A DNA stretch of 64,000 nucleotides from Lingula anatina (lineage: Eukaryota; Brachiopoda; Lingulata; Lingulida; Lingulidae). This document shows, piece after piece, positions 22,010-34,140 of the stretch; the first letter of the stretch is position 1; every line of letters begins with the position of its first letter. A program made the translations under genes and the position numbers. The notes below the pieces were generated by a model. The model did not search any database, had not been told where the DNA came from, and saw only the letters and a program-made list of their open reading frames with translations. The stretch is from contig NW_019773531.1 in the NCBI RefSeq assembly GCF_001039355.2, positions 25,733 through 89,732 on the forward strand, written 5' to 3'.

Positions 22010-23900
22010 CTTCATATAAGAAAATATTATTGCTTTACTTTGCATACACAGGAACTTAGATATGCAATCTGGAATCAACAATAAAAGAGTGCCTGTATTT
22101 TGGTAGGTCTACATGTGGCAACCTTTACAGCACACAGGCAGTGCAGTATCATAAGGTTTGTATCATAAACGCTTCGGAGTTCGGTCGATCAACTGAAATT
22201 CCAATGTTTGTGAACATTGGATCTTAAAGTTGTTGAAATGACTGAAGTTGTTGACACATTCAATACAGACTATATCCATCAATATATAATTCTATTTACC
22301 TTAACTTACCAGAGGTTTGTTGCTTCTCTTACAGAACCCAGTATTATCTATTATTTGTTTCAATGAAAGTGGTGTATTAAAATAACGATCATTTCGCAGT
22401 ATTGTCGGGATGAACATTATTAGTCACGCCTGTCCCTTATCCGACATGTTACCAATCATCTTACACTTCCATTTTCAAAAACATACATTTGTATCACTGG
22501 ATGTAAACATCAAACAACATTTAATGCGGACTATAAGACAAAACAGGACATCCTGTTGACAAACATTTGAAAATCGTTGAAACAGATTGTCTCTTTTGTG
22601 ATAGATAGATGGATAGATAAATAGATGGATGGATGGACAGACAAATAGACAGACAGACACTAGCAGATAACACACTTAATGATCTGCCTAAGCTGTTTTG
22701 ATAACCACGCTTGATTGTTAATACCACTGGGCAACACTAATTTTCTGAGTGATTTATGTGATTTCTTATCGCTATCAGAGTCTTAGTAAAGCAAATCCGT
22801 CATATTGGACTTCCTCGGGGCTTAATATAATAAGTTTATTTATACACAGTAACCAAAAGGTTGAAGGTGTTCATGACCTTGAGAAGAATACGTATCACTA
22901 TCTAAAATATTTACATAAAATGAAGGGTATACAAAAGAGCAAAATAAGTTCTAAAATAAATAAAGCACAAAACTCTAAAAGTTTGATAAATGCAATGGAG
23001 ATATGATAAATGATATGCAATGAGGACCAAGATAAGTTCTAGAATGAAACACCGATCCCATCCCTAAATTTTGAAAAGAAGACGGAATAAAGGTATTTTT
23101 AAAACGTTCGGTTCTGAATTTTGGTACAATAAATTTTCACTGGTTATGCCTTTTTTCTGACTGGTTTGCAAGTAAATTGATAATTCGGCTGTCTCTGTCG
23201 TTTTCCTTTTTTATTTTGGCAAAGAAAGATGCACAGAGCTCTATCATCCATCATCTTAAAATGTAAACATTGAACTTCATTTCTTACAGGATAGACTACC
23301 AAGTGAAAAAAGAAGCTCAGGCTTGTGAAAGACATCGAAAGCTGAATTTAAAAAATATCTTACGCTAGAAGCTTGTGAACATTAAAATGTCCATGTCTTC
23401 TCTATCATGATTTTTTCACTTAGGCCTATATGCAGGTCAGTTGAACGCAAAACAAATTTCTTCGAAAACATTCATGGAATTTTTGAAAGATCAGAGAAGT
23501 ACACCTGAAGTACCTGTAGATGGATCAACAATAAAAGACCTATTAGTTACACGAGTAATATATATATATACTAGTGTAGACATTATAAACAGCGGAAATA
23601 CTCGACCAGCTCACATTTACACTATTTATTTGATCCAGCAGTTTGGGAATTTGCTGACATATATTTAAAGAAAATGACATGCATTCATAATAAACGCATT
23701 TCGTGAGAAAATAAGCAACTTTACGTCATGTTTAATAATTTAAAGATTTTTTGTGTTGGCAAGACAGTCGATTGCAATGTGAAAAACACAACGATGAAAA
23801 TGTTTGGATGTTAAAATTTAGGATACATGTTTCCTCGTTTGCTCTCTCATATAAAATATTTCTGAATGAAAATAGATAGTTCAAAGATAAAAGAATGGAA
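22010..23900. other. Class C upstream flank passing into class B downstream flank
   Basis: No gene. GATA-type repeats lie at about 22596-22660. From about 22740 to 23040 the sequence matches 28510-28800 and holds aataagtttatt-type and aataaa words. A candidate poly(A) signal for the 24.4-kb gene (AATAAA, minus) is at 23905-23910, and the same signal recurs at 51613-51618 for the 51.8-kb gene. Confidence 0.5.
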
Positions 23901-23962
23901 TCCATTTATTCAAATACCCAGTACACTAAATATGAGTCAAAGCAATTTGATTGCTTGAAGCA

Positions 23963-24270
23963 CAGGCCTACCCAACTACCAGACTCGCTAATTATCGCTA
24001 ATTTACCCGTAGATCGGACCACACTACTTTTTAAGGTGTGCGTCAGTAGGCATTTCACAGTATCATTCCCCGTAACAATTTTTGAGATGAGAGGCATTAC
24101 TTTCCAACCCCGCTGAAAATCATCACTATCATATCGCGTACGATGCAAGCGCGGTGTCGCGGTTGATACTTCGTAGCGCGTACTGATACAGACCTTGAAA
24201 ACGGATATTGTGCTCCGATCTACCGGTGATTCAGGATCATTCAGTGCCGAGACTGGTAGTTGCGTTGGCC
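23963..24270. mobile_element. hAT-like MITE, about 308 bp
   Basis: The termini form a long imperfect inverted repeat: left CAGGCCTACCCAACTACC, right (reverse complement) GGCCAACGCAACTACC, with further matching blocks such as (C)CGTAGATCGGA. It is flanked by TGAAGCA on both sides (23956-23962 and 24271-24277). The homologous site at about 51660 is empty and reads cttgaagcatttacttg. It is non-coding; the open frames across it are accidental. Confidence 0.75.
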
Positions 24271-24444
24271 TGAAGCATTTACTTGAAAAATTCAAATTGA
24301 ATGAAAATTGATACATTTCAAAAGCGGATAAGTTTTTAAATAAATATTGCGACAGGCAAGAATACGGTGTGAAATATCAGAAAAGTCATCCCTCAACCAA
24401 AATTAAATGGACACCCACTGACTTGCTTTTTAGCCAAATCGATT

Positions 24445-25337
24445 TCAATCTCGTGAGCCGAAAATATATGCAGCGGAGTTGGCAGCTTGGTCGTAGGAAA
24501 AATGATATGTCCCATAGATGAACTCCTTAGCATCAATGACGTTATCGCCATCCCTGTCAATGGCATGGAAAACGGCCCTGTTATTCGCCGTGCTGCGATA
24601 TATATCAATGAATTTAGAGTACTCACTAAGCGTTAAGTCCTCGCTGCAGTCGAGGTCAACAATATGGAAAAAATCCATAGCCCATTTGAAGACTACATGT
24701 ATATCACTGGTAGAGCCGGAAATATTTTCAATAGACTGAACCCAATCCTCAAATGCAATAGACGTCTTAAAGTCGGTGTATTCATTCGACCACCAGGTCT
24801 TATAGGCCATGGTCATTAAACCATAGACTGCCTTAACTCTCCAGGATGGCAGTGCAGCTCGCTCTGTCGACAAATCAATGTACTCCTCCTTTGTTACATT
24901 GCCGTCCTTATTGACGTCAAAGATGTCAAAGAAGTTTTTGAATTTCTTAAGCCAATACGGAGTAAAATCTTTGTTATCCTCTGCAACCTGGATAAAAAAA
25001 ATTACATTTTAAATTGAAGAGATCACTAAAATTCCTGCTACTAAAAGGCTACATTAACGCTTTTATTAAATTAATTAGAATCACAAAATATTTGTCATAT
25101 AATTTTGATTGCAACATCATGCTACATTGTAGTCTCTCTGTGTACTGAACTACACGATAACCTCAACCGTCATTATGGGCTTATGCTCTTTAAAGAGGCT
25201 CTCTCCAATTTCCAGCACATCATTTAAGTCGGTTATGAAAGAAAATTATAATACTAAAGAATTACCTTCCCCCCACATGACGAATCAAAGGTTAGAACAA
25301 ATGAAAGCAGCAACAGTCCAAATTTGATGGAAAACAT
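24445..25337 (-). CDS. Secreted EF-hand protein, SCP/photoprotein-like (class B), intact
   Basis: Exon 1 (25266-25337, 24 codons) encodes a leader starting MFSIKFGLLLLSFVLTFDSS. Exon 2 (24445-24987) follows a 278-bp phase-0 intron with donor GTAATT and acceptor ATCCAG. The 204-residue product opens its mature part with VAEDNKDFTPYWLKKFK, then EF loop I DVNKDGNVTKEE, WWSNEYTDFKTS in a degenerate loop II, loop III DLDCSEDLTLSE and loop IV DRDGDNVIDAKE, and ends AAYIFGSRD. The AxYxFG tail is close to that of invertebrate SCPs. A leader exon probably precedes it (acceptor AG before 25366; donor side at 25584-25585). It is slightly longer than its siblings before loop III (GSTSDIHVVFKWA). Confidence 0.87.
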
Positions 25338-25585
25338 TCTTTATTGAATATGGGTCAGACGATAACCTGTAATTAAAAAAAAAATGAATAACACACCTTT
25401 TGGTATTCAAATAAAATATAATTATTCAAAGTATATAAATATACACACATTATTTTTCCAAATACCCATTTATCCATTTCTAGAAGCTTTGAATTTGTAA
25501 AATTAACCTCTGCTATGAATTGTCTCTAAGGAAATCAATGCTCCTTCAAACAGATTACTTGCAGAAATATTGAGCAGCTAGCTAC

Positions 25586-25636
25586 CTTGGCTCCTAACAG
25601 GGACCCAAGATCTCCTGGTGTGAACCCTATTTAAAA
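25586..25636 (-). promoter_or_regulatory. Putative non-coding first exon and TATA-like box of the 24.4-kb gene
   Basis: On the minus strand TTTTAAATAG (about 25627-25636) is followed by GGGTCCCTGTTAGGAGCCAAG and a donor GTAGCTAG at 25585. An acceptor AG lies just before 25366, giving a leader intron of about 220 bp. The same arrangement (TTAAATA...GGCCAAG/GTAGCT) recurs near 30900, 47940 and 52955. This is inferred from conservation among duplicates. Confidence 0.4.
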
Positions 25637-25639
25637 CAT

Positions 25640-26790
25640 AGGGCATAAATCACTCTCTGATTTAACAGTCCACTCATAAAACTGCCAAATGTGAACCGAC
25701 AAAGACTAGGAGTAAGACCGACTAAGAAAAAACCTGTCAGAATTATGGTATTGTCTCTTGAAGAGCGTAACTGCAGCAAGGGGAGACGTTTCTCTTACTA
25801 AGCAGTTACTAATCAATCTTTACCCTATGAGGTTAATTTGGGAAATAAAGATACCAAAAAAAAACGTATGCAATGGTTATTTTATCACTTATAACAGCCA
25901 TATACTTTTGTAATGCTTTACTTACGGTTCTCAAAGTCTCAAAATAGACAATAAATAATCTTTAAGGAGCTAAGGAGTACATCCTGGTTTTATCTGATAA
26001 TTCAAGTAAGTAGCAAGAAAAAAATTTTTGAAAACAGGTCCATATTAAAGGACAATTTTGTTGATTATGTTGTAAGTGTAAGTGTACCGAAAGTATCCAC
26101 AATAATTCAAACAACTTTGGTTGTGTCAGAGCTGCAAGCCGTCTAAAATTCCGTGCAACATGTTTCTACCGCTATTAATGTGCAGCAATAAAGACATGGT
26201 AATATTTGTGGCCATTCCTATATAATTTAACAACTCGTGATGCGATTGCACATAAATATGCAAACTAACTTCAACTGCCCATCACCTCTTCATTTGGACA
26301 CAGACTAATAGTACATTTTTATGAAAATAGTGTTTCGTACCATATGCTGATACCATACAATTTCACATAAATATGCAATCCAAGGTCAACTACCCATCGT
26401 TTTCCTTATTTAGACACAGACTTAATTTTCTTCAAAATTAGCCGAATAAAGCACATAAAAGCCATCATTCTGCTTTGTCTGCCACTAAACTGTACCAATC
26501 CATTGTTTCAACTCAAAGTAGAAATACTTGCAGTATAAGTACTTTTTCTGAAAATCATAATTCGTACCATATGCTGATCCTTTACCTGTAAAGCTTATGC
26601 TCCGAACACGCCGGGTGGTTTCTGATAAAACATTTATTGTCCTTTGCAGAGCGATGCTTTATTCTCATCACGAGTGACGCAGAGTATTTATTCATTCTTT
26701 CCTTTATTGCGCATGCCCATTTTCCCAATAATTTTATTGGATAAAATTATGACTACAAAATGAATGTCTACATATTTAGGTAAAGACAGA
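25640..26790. other. Class B upstream flank with repeated ATATGCAA modules
   Basis: No gene. Two modules of the form ATAAATATGCAA...TCAACTRCCCATC lie at about 26250 and 26365. The same modules recur upstream of the 29.4-, 47.6- and 51.8-kb copies. Confidence 0.5.
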
Positions 26791-26796
26791 AAAAAA

Positions 26797-26871
26797 GTGC
26801 AGATATTTAATATTCCCCTCTTACTCTTGATATTTCTTCCCGTTGCTTTCAGCGCATTTGGTTTAACTAAG
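26797..26871 (+). pseudogene. Fossil signal-peptide exon, plus strand
   Basis: Exactly 25 codons, from GTG (where ATG would be expected) through FNIPLLLLIFLPVAFSAFGLTK to AAG, followed by a donor-like GTGAAC. Length, phase and hydrophobic profile equal those of the EF-hand signal exons. Copies lie at 49091-49165, 54589-54663 and, decayed, 31800-31883. No start codon survives in this copy, so it is read as a relic. Confidence 0.45.
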
Positions 26872-26879
26872 GTGAACTG

Positions 26880-29126
26880 CTATATTTATATATGTACACT
26901 ATACTATATATTTCCGCTGATTCAATCTTTATTATATTACGATTATTTCAGGTGTAAGCTACCCCACTGTGACTTTAATTCTTATCAGTAATTCTGGGAC
27001 GGGCTTTTCTATGTATGTTTATATTTACGTAGCAGTTAAGTTTGTCATGCGGGCTTCCAACGATATGTTTTTTCTTTGTTTATTTTATACGCCATTTTAC
27101 TCATCGCAGCAGTTAACTGTGTGGCATCCACTATAAAAACACACAAATACATGGCTATATGTACAACTCAGAGAGATCCAACTGCAATTTATCGTTTCTT
27201 ACTGCAAAGCCTTTTCATTTTTTCAGCCACTTTCGACACAGAAAGTATCATGTGCTTTCATTAATAAATGATTACATTACAGGAGTTAATTACAATGAAT
27301 AGTGATTTTCATTCCAGATGCCATAACTAACATGATTAGTAGTTTAGAAAATACACACTAGCGGTTAAAGGTTTTACCTCCCTACCGTAATACCTAGAAC
27401 CCCAAGTGTTCATAATTATAGGGCAGTCCTCGACGAGCTTGGCCGGCGAGCGTAACCGTTTGGATCCCTGCAGCTCAAAGAAATGTTGGCAAATTTCGCG
27501 TAGCCAGCTCGCTCAGCAAATATCTGCAGCCGTGCAGTTCCCTGTAGTATTGCCTCCCTAATATTCCACCCGAACCTGCCTTTTGTCTCCACACGTGGCG
27601 GCAGGGGTCATTCTCGCATGTCCGTTTGTAGGAAAGTCGCATGTTAAGAGACCTATTGTGAACGATGCTGCTTGCTTACTATCAGTACGTATTCAATCAC
27701 TGAATTTGCTTTATTTCACACACATGGAGGTAAATTTTTCTCTTTGATCACGTCTTGTAAATGTACAGTACATGTAACTACACCTTCATCCTAACTCAGT
27801 GGTTAGGAAAAAGATGCTTGGACAAAATCTTCCATTCAACTCGCTTAGGCCTAGGTCGTGATACTGCTGTCAAGATGTTAATCATCCGAGGAAAAATCTA
27901 CACTGAACCCTCTACCAGAAGTCCCCCTAGCTGCAACAGTTTCTTTTTAATCGTCTATTCATTAGTATTTTCAATGAAAGTCATTGATCGAAAGCTTTCA
28001 AGTGAAAAAAACCGAGCCGTCTGCTAATGTTTTTATTAAAGCGTACGTGTTTTAATCATGATCTATTTTGTAATGTAATTTTTTTAAAGAGAGAGTGGTG
28101 TATTTTAATACCATCATTTCACAGTATTCTCGGGATGAAAATTATTAGTCACACGTGTCCCCAATTCGACATTTTGCCAATTCCATGTTACCTTCATTTT
28201 TAAAAGCAGATATTTGTACCACTGGATGTAAACATCAAATTACATTTCATACGGTCTATAAGACAAAAATAGGACTGTTGTCAAACATTTGAAAACCGTT
28301 AAAGCAAATTGCCTCTTTTGTGATAGATAGATAGATAGATAGATAGATGGATAGATAGATAGATAGATGAACAGACAAATAGACAGATAGACAGACGCAC
28401 AGGCAGTCACACACTAGCGGATGTCTCACTTATGATCTGCCTAAGCTGTTTTGATAACCTCGCTTGATTTTTAATACCATAGGGCAACACTTTTTTCTGA
28501 GTGATTGACGCGATATCATCGCTATCGGAGTCCTAGAAAGGCAAGTCCGTCATATTGGACTTCCTTGGGGCTTAATATAATAAGTTTATTAATACACAGC
28601 AACCAAAAGGTTGAAGGTGTCTATGACCTTAAAAAGAAAACGTATCACCACCTAAAAATATTTACATAAAAATAAAGGGTACACAAAAGAGCAAAACGAG
28701 TTCGAAATTAAATAAAGCACAAACCTCTAAAAGTTTGATTAATGCAATGTGGATATGATAAATGATATGCAATGAAAACCAAAAAAAGTTTCAAAATAAA
28801 ACACATGCAACTTAAATTAAAATGTAAACATCCAACTTTATTTCATATAGGATAGGCTACCAAGTGACAAAAGAAACTCTTTATGCTGTCAGGCTTGTGA
28901 AAGACATCGACAGCTAAATTTAAAAAAAATATCTTACGCTAGAAGCTCGTGAATATTAAAATGACCATGCCTTCTTTATTGTGACTTTTTTTCCTTTTAT
29001 GCAGTACAGCTGCACGCAAAACAAATGTCTTCGAATACATTCATGGATATTTTGAAAGGTCAGAATAGGACACTAGAAATATTGAAGTAGATGGATTAAC
29101 TATAAAAGACCTATTAGTTACACGAG

Positions 29127-29192
<66 letters not shown>

Positions 29193-29430
29193 TAGTGTAG
29201 ACACTATAATCAGCAGAAATACTCGACCAGCTTAAATTTACACTTTTTATTTGATCCAGAATTTGCTGACATATATTTTAAGAAAATGACATGCTTTCAT
29301 CACTAACACGTGAGAAAATTAGCAACTATACGTCATTTTTTATTAATTTAAAGCTTTTAATTTTAAAGCTTTTGTGTTGTCAAGACAGTTGATCGTAATG
29401 TGAAAAACACAACGATGAAAATGTCTTAAG
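26880..29430. other. Duplicated flanks with microsatellites, no gene
   Basis: 27360-28450 matches 50030-51050 (shared words such as acctagaaccccaa, gttcataattatagggc and attccacccgaacctgcctttt). GATA/GACA repeats lie at about 28322-28400 and a (TA)n run at about 29130-29191. Short frames show no family resemblance. Confidence 0.55.
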
Positions 29431-29441
29431 CCAAATCCTTT

Positions 29442-30636
29442 TTAATCTCGTGAGCCAAAAATATATGCAGCGGAGTTGGCTGCTTGGTCGTAGGAAAAAT
29501 GATTTACACCATAGGTGAACTCCTTAACGTCAATGGTGTCATCACCATCTCTGTCAGTGGCATGGAAAACGGCTCTATTATTCGCCTTGCTGCGAAATAT
29601 ATCAAGGAATTTAGAGTACTCACTAAGCGTTAAGTCCTCGCTGCAGTCGAGGTCAACAATATGGAAAAAATCCATAGCCCATTCGAAGACTATAGCACTT
29701 GTAGAGCCGGAAACCCTTTCAAAAGGCTGAACCCAATCCTCAAATGCAATAGACGTCTTATAGTCGGTGTATTCATTCGACCACCAGGTTTTATAGGCCA
29801 TGGTCATTACTCCATAGACTGCCTTAGCTCTCCAGGATGGCAGTGCAGCTCGCTCCGTTGACAAATCAATGTACTCTTCCTTCGTTACATTGCCGTCCTT
29901 ATTGACGTCAAAGATGTCAAATATTTTTTTGAATTTTATACGCCAATACGGAGTAAAATCTCTGTTGTTGTCCTGTGCAACCTAGATTAGAACATTTCAT
30001 TTTAAATTAAAGTGATCACTAAAAATTACTGCTACAAAAAGGCGACATTAAAGCTTTTATTAAATTAAAGGGATAATAACTCTTCGTTTTGGCCAAAAAA
30101 TGAATTTTCCTAGAGTAGACAACAATTTTCCCATACTTACCAATGGTTAATGAATCCATTTTTACATTCAAATTTAGTCCCTGGTTTTTTTCTAAAAAGC
30201 TTGTTTTTTTGTTAAAATCTCTTAAGAGATTTTAACAGAGTATAGCCATCAATGGAGGTCACGTGGTCTAAAGACAAGCTCAGATATCAGAATAATAGCT
30301 ATAACTGCCATTTTTGTGGTAAAACAGAATATGTTATATTTCTTTGAGTTATTCACAATGTTTTTATTGTGAAATATAGATCTCATACGAAGAGTTATTA
30401 TCCCTTTAAGTAGAATGACAAACAATTTGTTATATAATTTTGATTGCAACATCATGCTACATTGTAGTCTTTCTGTGTACTTAAATACATGATAACCTTA
30501 ACCGTCATTATAGGCACATCATTTTAGTCGGTTTTGAAAGAAAATAATAAGACAAAAGAATTACCCTCACTCCATATGACGAAGCAATGGTTAGAACAAT
30601 TGCAAGCATCAACAGTCCAAATTTGATATAAAACAT
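29442..30636 (-). CDS. Secreted EF-hand protein, SCP/photoprotein-like (class B), intact, MITE in intron
   Basis: Exon 1 (30565-30636, 24 codons) encodes a leader starting MFYIKFGLLMLAIVLTIASS. Exon 2 (29442-29981) follows a 583-bp phase-0 intron with donor GTAATT and acceptor TCTAG. The intron is twice the usual class B length because a TTAA-flanked MITE (30069-30405) sits in it. The 203-residue product carries loop I DVNKDGNVTKEE, WWSNEYTDYKTS, loop III DLDCSEDLTLSE and loop IV DRDGDDTIDVKE, and ends AAYIFGSRD. It is closest to the 24.4-kb gene. The 3' flank is shorter than in the 24.4- and 51.8-kb copies, lacking the usual AATAAA segment. Function is inferred from the family only. Confidence 0.85.
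30069..30405. mobile_element. TTAA-flanked MITE, copy 1
   Basis: Perfect TTAA at 30065-30068 and 30406-30409. The ends are inverted: AGGGATAATAACTCTTCGT at the left and ACGAAGAGTTATTATCCCT at the right. 337 bp, non-coding. TTAA targets are typical of piggyBac-type transposases. The second copy is at 46422-46737. Confidence 0.8.
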
Positions 30637-30659
30637 TTTATTGAATCTGGGTCACACGC

Positions 30660-31800
30660 TAGCCTGTAATTAAAAAATAATAATAAAATAAATGAATAAC
30701 ACACTGTTTGGTATTCAAATACAATACAATATATGTAAATTTTATATAAACGAACATTAGTTTTCCAAATTAATAGATATCCATTTTTAGAAGCATTGTT
30801 TTTGTAAAAGTCGCCATAAAATAACCTCTACGATAAATTGTCTCCAAGCTAATCATTGCTCCTCCACAAAGATTACTTGCAGAAACAATGAGCAGCTAGC
30901 TACTTTGGCCCCCAACAGGGACCCAAAATCCCCTAATGTAAACTATATTTAAAATATGAATCGAAGCCTTGAAACAGACACTAAATAATCTGTAAGAAGC
31001 TAACAAGACATCTTGGTTTTCTTTGATAATTCAGAAAAGTAGTAAAAAAAATGTTTTTGAAAACAGGTCCATATTAAAGGACAATTCCGTTGATTACCGT
31101 ATGTTGTAATTGTAATAAAGTTTACCAAAAGAATCCACAACAATTAAAAAAACCCGAAAGTGTCTCAGAGCTGCAAGCCGTCTAAAATTCCGTGCAACAT
31201 TTTCTACCGCTAGAAATGTGCAGCAATAAAAAACATGGTAATATTTGTGGCCAATCCTGTAAAATTTAACAACTCGTGATAAAATTTCATATGAATATGC
31301 AATCTTACTTCAACTACCCATCACTTCTTCATTTGGACACAGACTTGCAGTAATAATATGTTTTCTGAAAATCGTGTTTCGTACCATATGCTGATACCAT
31401 ACACTTTCATATAAATATGCAATCTAACTTCAACTACCCATCGTTTTCCTCATTTGGACACAGATAAATTCTCTTCCAAATTAGCCGAATAAAGCACATA
31501 AAAGCCATCAAATTGTTTTGTCTACAACTAAACTGTACCAATCCATTGTTTCAACTCAAAGTGAAATACTTGAATACTTGCAGTATTTGTACTTTTTCTG
31601 AAATTTCGTACCATATGCTAATCCTTTACCTGTAAAGCTTATGCTCCGAACGCGCCTTTTTTTCTGATAAAAGCCTTTATTGTCCTTTGCAGAGCGATGC
31701 TTTAATCTCATCACGAGTGACGCATGCCCATTTTCCCGATTATTTTATTGGATACAATAATGACTACGAAATGAGTGTCTGCATATGTTGGTAAAGACAG
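30660..31800. other. Class B upstream flank
   Basis: No gene. The putative leader-exon donor region is near 30900, and ATATGCAAT...TCAACTACCCATC modules lie at about 31293 and 31410. Confidence 0.5.
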
Positions 31801-31883
31801 ATAAAATGAATATATATTGTTCCTCTAGCTTTTATATTTTTTGTATTGCTTTCCGTTGTTTTTAGCGCATTTGGTTTAACTCC
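31800..31883 (+). pseudogene. Decayed copy of the plus-strand signal-peptide exon
   Basis: Aligns with 26797-26871 and 49091-49165 (shared gcatttggtttaact and ccggtgaactg end) but with indels that break the frame. Confidence 0.35.
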
Positions 31884-32208
31884 GGTGAACTGTTATACAT
31901 ATTTTTATATGTACACTATATATTTCTTCTGATTCAATCTTCATTATATTACGATTATATCAAGTGTAATCTACCCCACTGCGACTTTAATTCTTAACAT
32001 AAATTCTTGGTCAGTTTTTTATGTATGTATGTTAACATTAACGTAGTAGATACATGTATGTTTGTTATGCGGGCTTTCAACCATTTGTTTTTCTTCATTT
32101 ATTTTATATGCCATAATTCTCATCTGTTTGTAATAGAAACAAGGACAAAGCTTTGTAAGGCTAGGAAATAATTTTTTAGCCGGTATGCTAAAGATGAGTT
32201 TAGCTACA

Positions 32209-32312
32209 TGACTTCCATTTCGTTGGCTCGAAAAATTTCTTTAAATGTGATAGATGCTTTATAGTTGGCGTATTCATTTGACCACTACAGTTTGAAAACA
32301 GCGGACAATACA
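32209..32312 (-). pseudogene. Fragment of an EF-hand large exon
   Basis: The minus strand reads SAVFKL-stop-WSNEYANYKASITFKEIFRANEMEV, the WWSNEY/ITFxEM block shared by all EF-hand genes of the array. One TGG has become TAG. Sister fragments lie at 49491-49592 and 54980-55082. The fragment matches class C spelling (ITFQEMLRAxE) more than class B. Confidence 0.6.
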
Positions 32313-32319
32313 TATAATC

Positions 32320-34140
32320 ATACGTATAGTGTATAATTAGGTAATAAAACCCCAAATGCTGCCAGTCGCTGCCTTTGAGTCTGTATTCTTCAGCAATAAT
32401 ATAACATAAACAGAGCAATTTCTGTGTCGCACCTAAAACACTCAAGCAACGCAGCACTGTGATCTCTCGTGGGTGAGAAAAGAACTCCGAAAGCAACTGC
32501 AATAGATCATCTAACTTTACATTGTGCTTTACGAATCTGGTTTGGATTCATATTAAAACTGGATAATAAATGTTTTGTATGTACCTCTTTATGTCCAACA
32601 GTCCGACAGGCCTGTCGGACATATCGGGTTGTCACATTCAGAAGATTCGAAATAGTAACCAATTTGCCCACAATATGAGTAAGTGCACGTAGTATGTAGA
32701 CTCCATAACATCAATGACGTCGTTATTTACCACCAAGGTCAAGAACACTGAAAGTGACTCAAACGTCGGCATATATCGAGGCAATTGAAATATTCATTTA
32801 GTGAAGATTTAGTGATATTAATCCAGTCTTCTTATACATCACAAATGTAAGGATACGGCCTAGGTTTAAAGCAGCGTTTTTTAGAGAAAAAGTATAGTCA
32901 TCTGTAGACTGTTTCAGTATCACTTGCTGATTAAAAGACACTTTATAAGGTTTTTATAAATACAGTAGGTGATGCATATTACGAAAACCGTGGCACACTG
33001 TACAGGTAGTTTCACTGTAAAGCACCTTGAGATTGGTGTTACATGTGGAATTACTTGATCTCAACGCATTACTGAAATGTATGATAATTCCTGTGTATTG
33101 TAATCCACTCGTCATCGACTGTCACGTTTTCAAAATCTTATTTTCATTTCCCTCAATGTAAAACTATATGATTCATACAGACTGCCACCTTAAAAAAGTA
33201 TTTATACAGGCTGCCAAGTTAAAAAAGTTCAAGGCTGCTACCATTAAAATCCAATTAAAATTATGGTGCTTTTTTAATGAATATGTAATTTGTGGTTCTT
33301 ATCACTTAAACGACAAGGCAATGTATCGATATAATTTGCACTACATTTTTTCAGCTCATTGTTCTTTCTTATATATAGTGAATTAACTTATGTCATATAC
33401 CACAAAAGCATCTTAATTACATATTTACGTTAATCTCTTCTCAGCCCGCATACGCTGCTGGAAATGTGTAGAGCAGGAAGGAGGGAAGCAGTATATTGTT
33501 CGTGATATGGTACTGTTATCACTGTACAGGCAATAAAAGAGAGGCCGAAAACATCCGAATTCATCAGAGTATCTCTGAACACAGGACCAACAAGGTAAGA
33601 AGAGTGATTTTCAGCAAAAAGAACACGATTGAAAGGAAATTGGCTCTGCATTTGAATGACAAGCTGATACTTGTTTTACTGCGATTCATGGTGTTTTGCT
33701 ATAGGTTTTATATGAGAGCGATTTTTGATAAAGACACTGTTCTGTTTTACAACGTAGAAAATGGTGGGTGTGCTGTGAGTTTCATTGCAGTGTTTCCCTC
33801 CCATTTCGAAGATGTCTTTTTTGTACATGGAATCTTGAGGAAAATTTGTACTCAACCCTGTGGGTTCAGACATTCCCACATTCAAAGGTTTATATTATAT
33901 TATATTATATTATATTATATTATATTATATTATATTATATTATATATTTTGGTATTTTGATTTTAGCACATTGTCCATTGAGTTGATCACAGAGAAGGGA
34001 AGTGTGGTGTTTATATAGGTATATCTGGACGCCATAACACTCGAAAACTATGAGAAGAACGATGTTAGCAAGGTAATTTAAAGGATGGACGCAAGCATAT
34101 TGAATAAAGAATAAAGCATTCTAGACCAACAGTCACTAGG
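32320..34140. other. Duplicated flank, no recognised gene
   Basis: 33100-33780 matches 55700-57000 and 60285-60420 in pieces. A (TATAT)n repeat lies at about 33893-33945. The open frame at 33496-33960 has no family resemblance and its duplicate is broken, so it is not called. Confidence 0.5.

Noticed and set aside
22475-22727. Frames rich in SIYLSIYLS (also at 44475 and 50935)
   Set aside because: Translations of GATA/GACA microsatellites.
23906-24316. 136-residue minus-strand frame
   Set aside because: It spans the inverted ends of the 308-bp MITE. The paralogous site at 51660 has no such frame.
33496-33960. 154-residue plus-strand frame
   Set aside because: It ends in a (TATAT)n repeat, and its duplicate at 56.7-57.0 kb is interrupted. 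No family resemblance.
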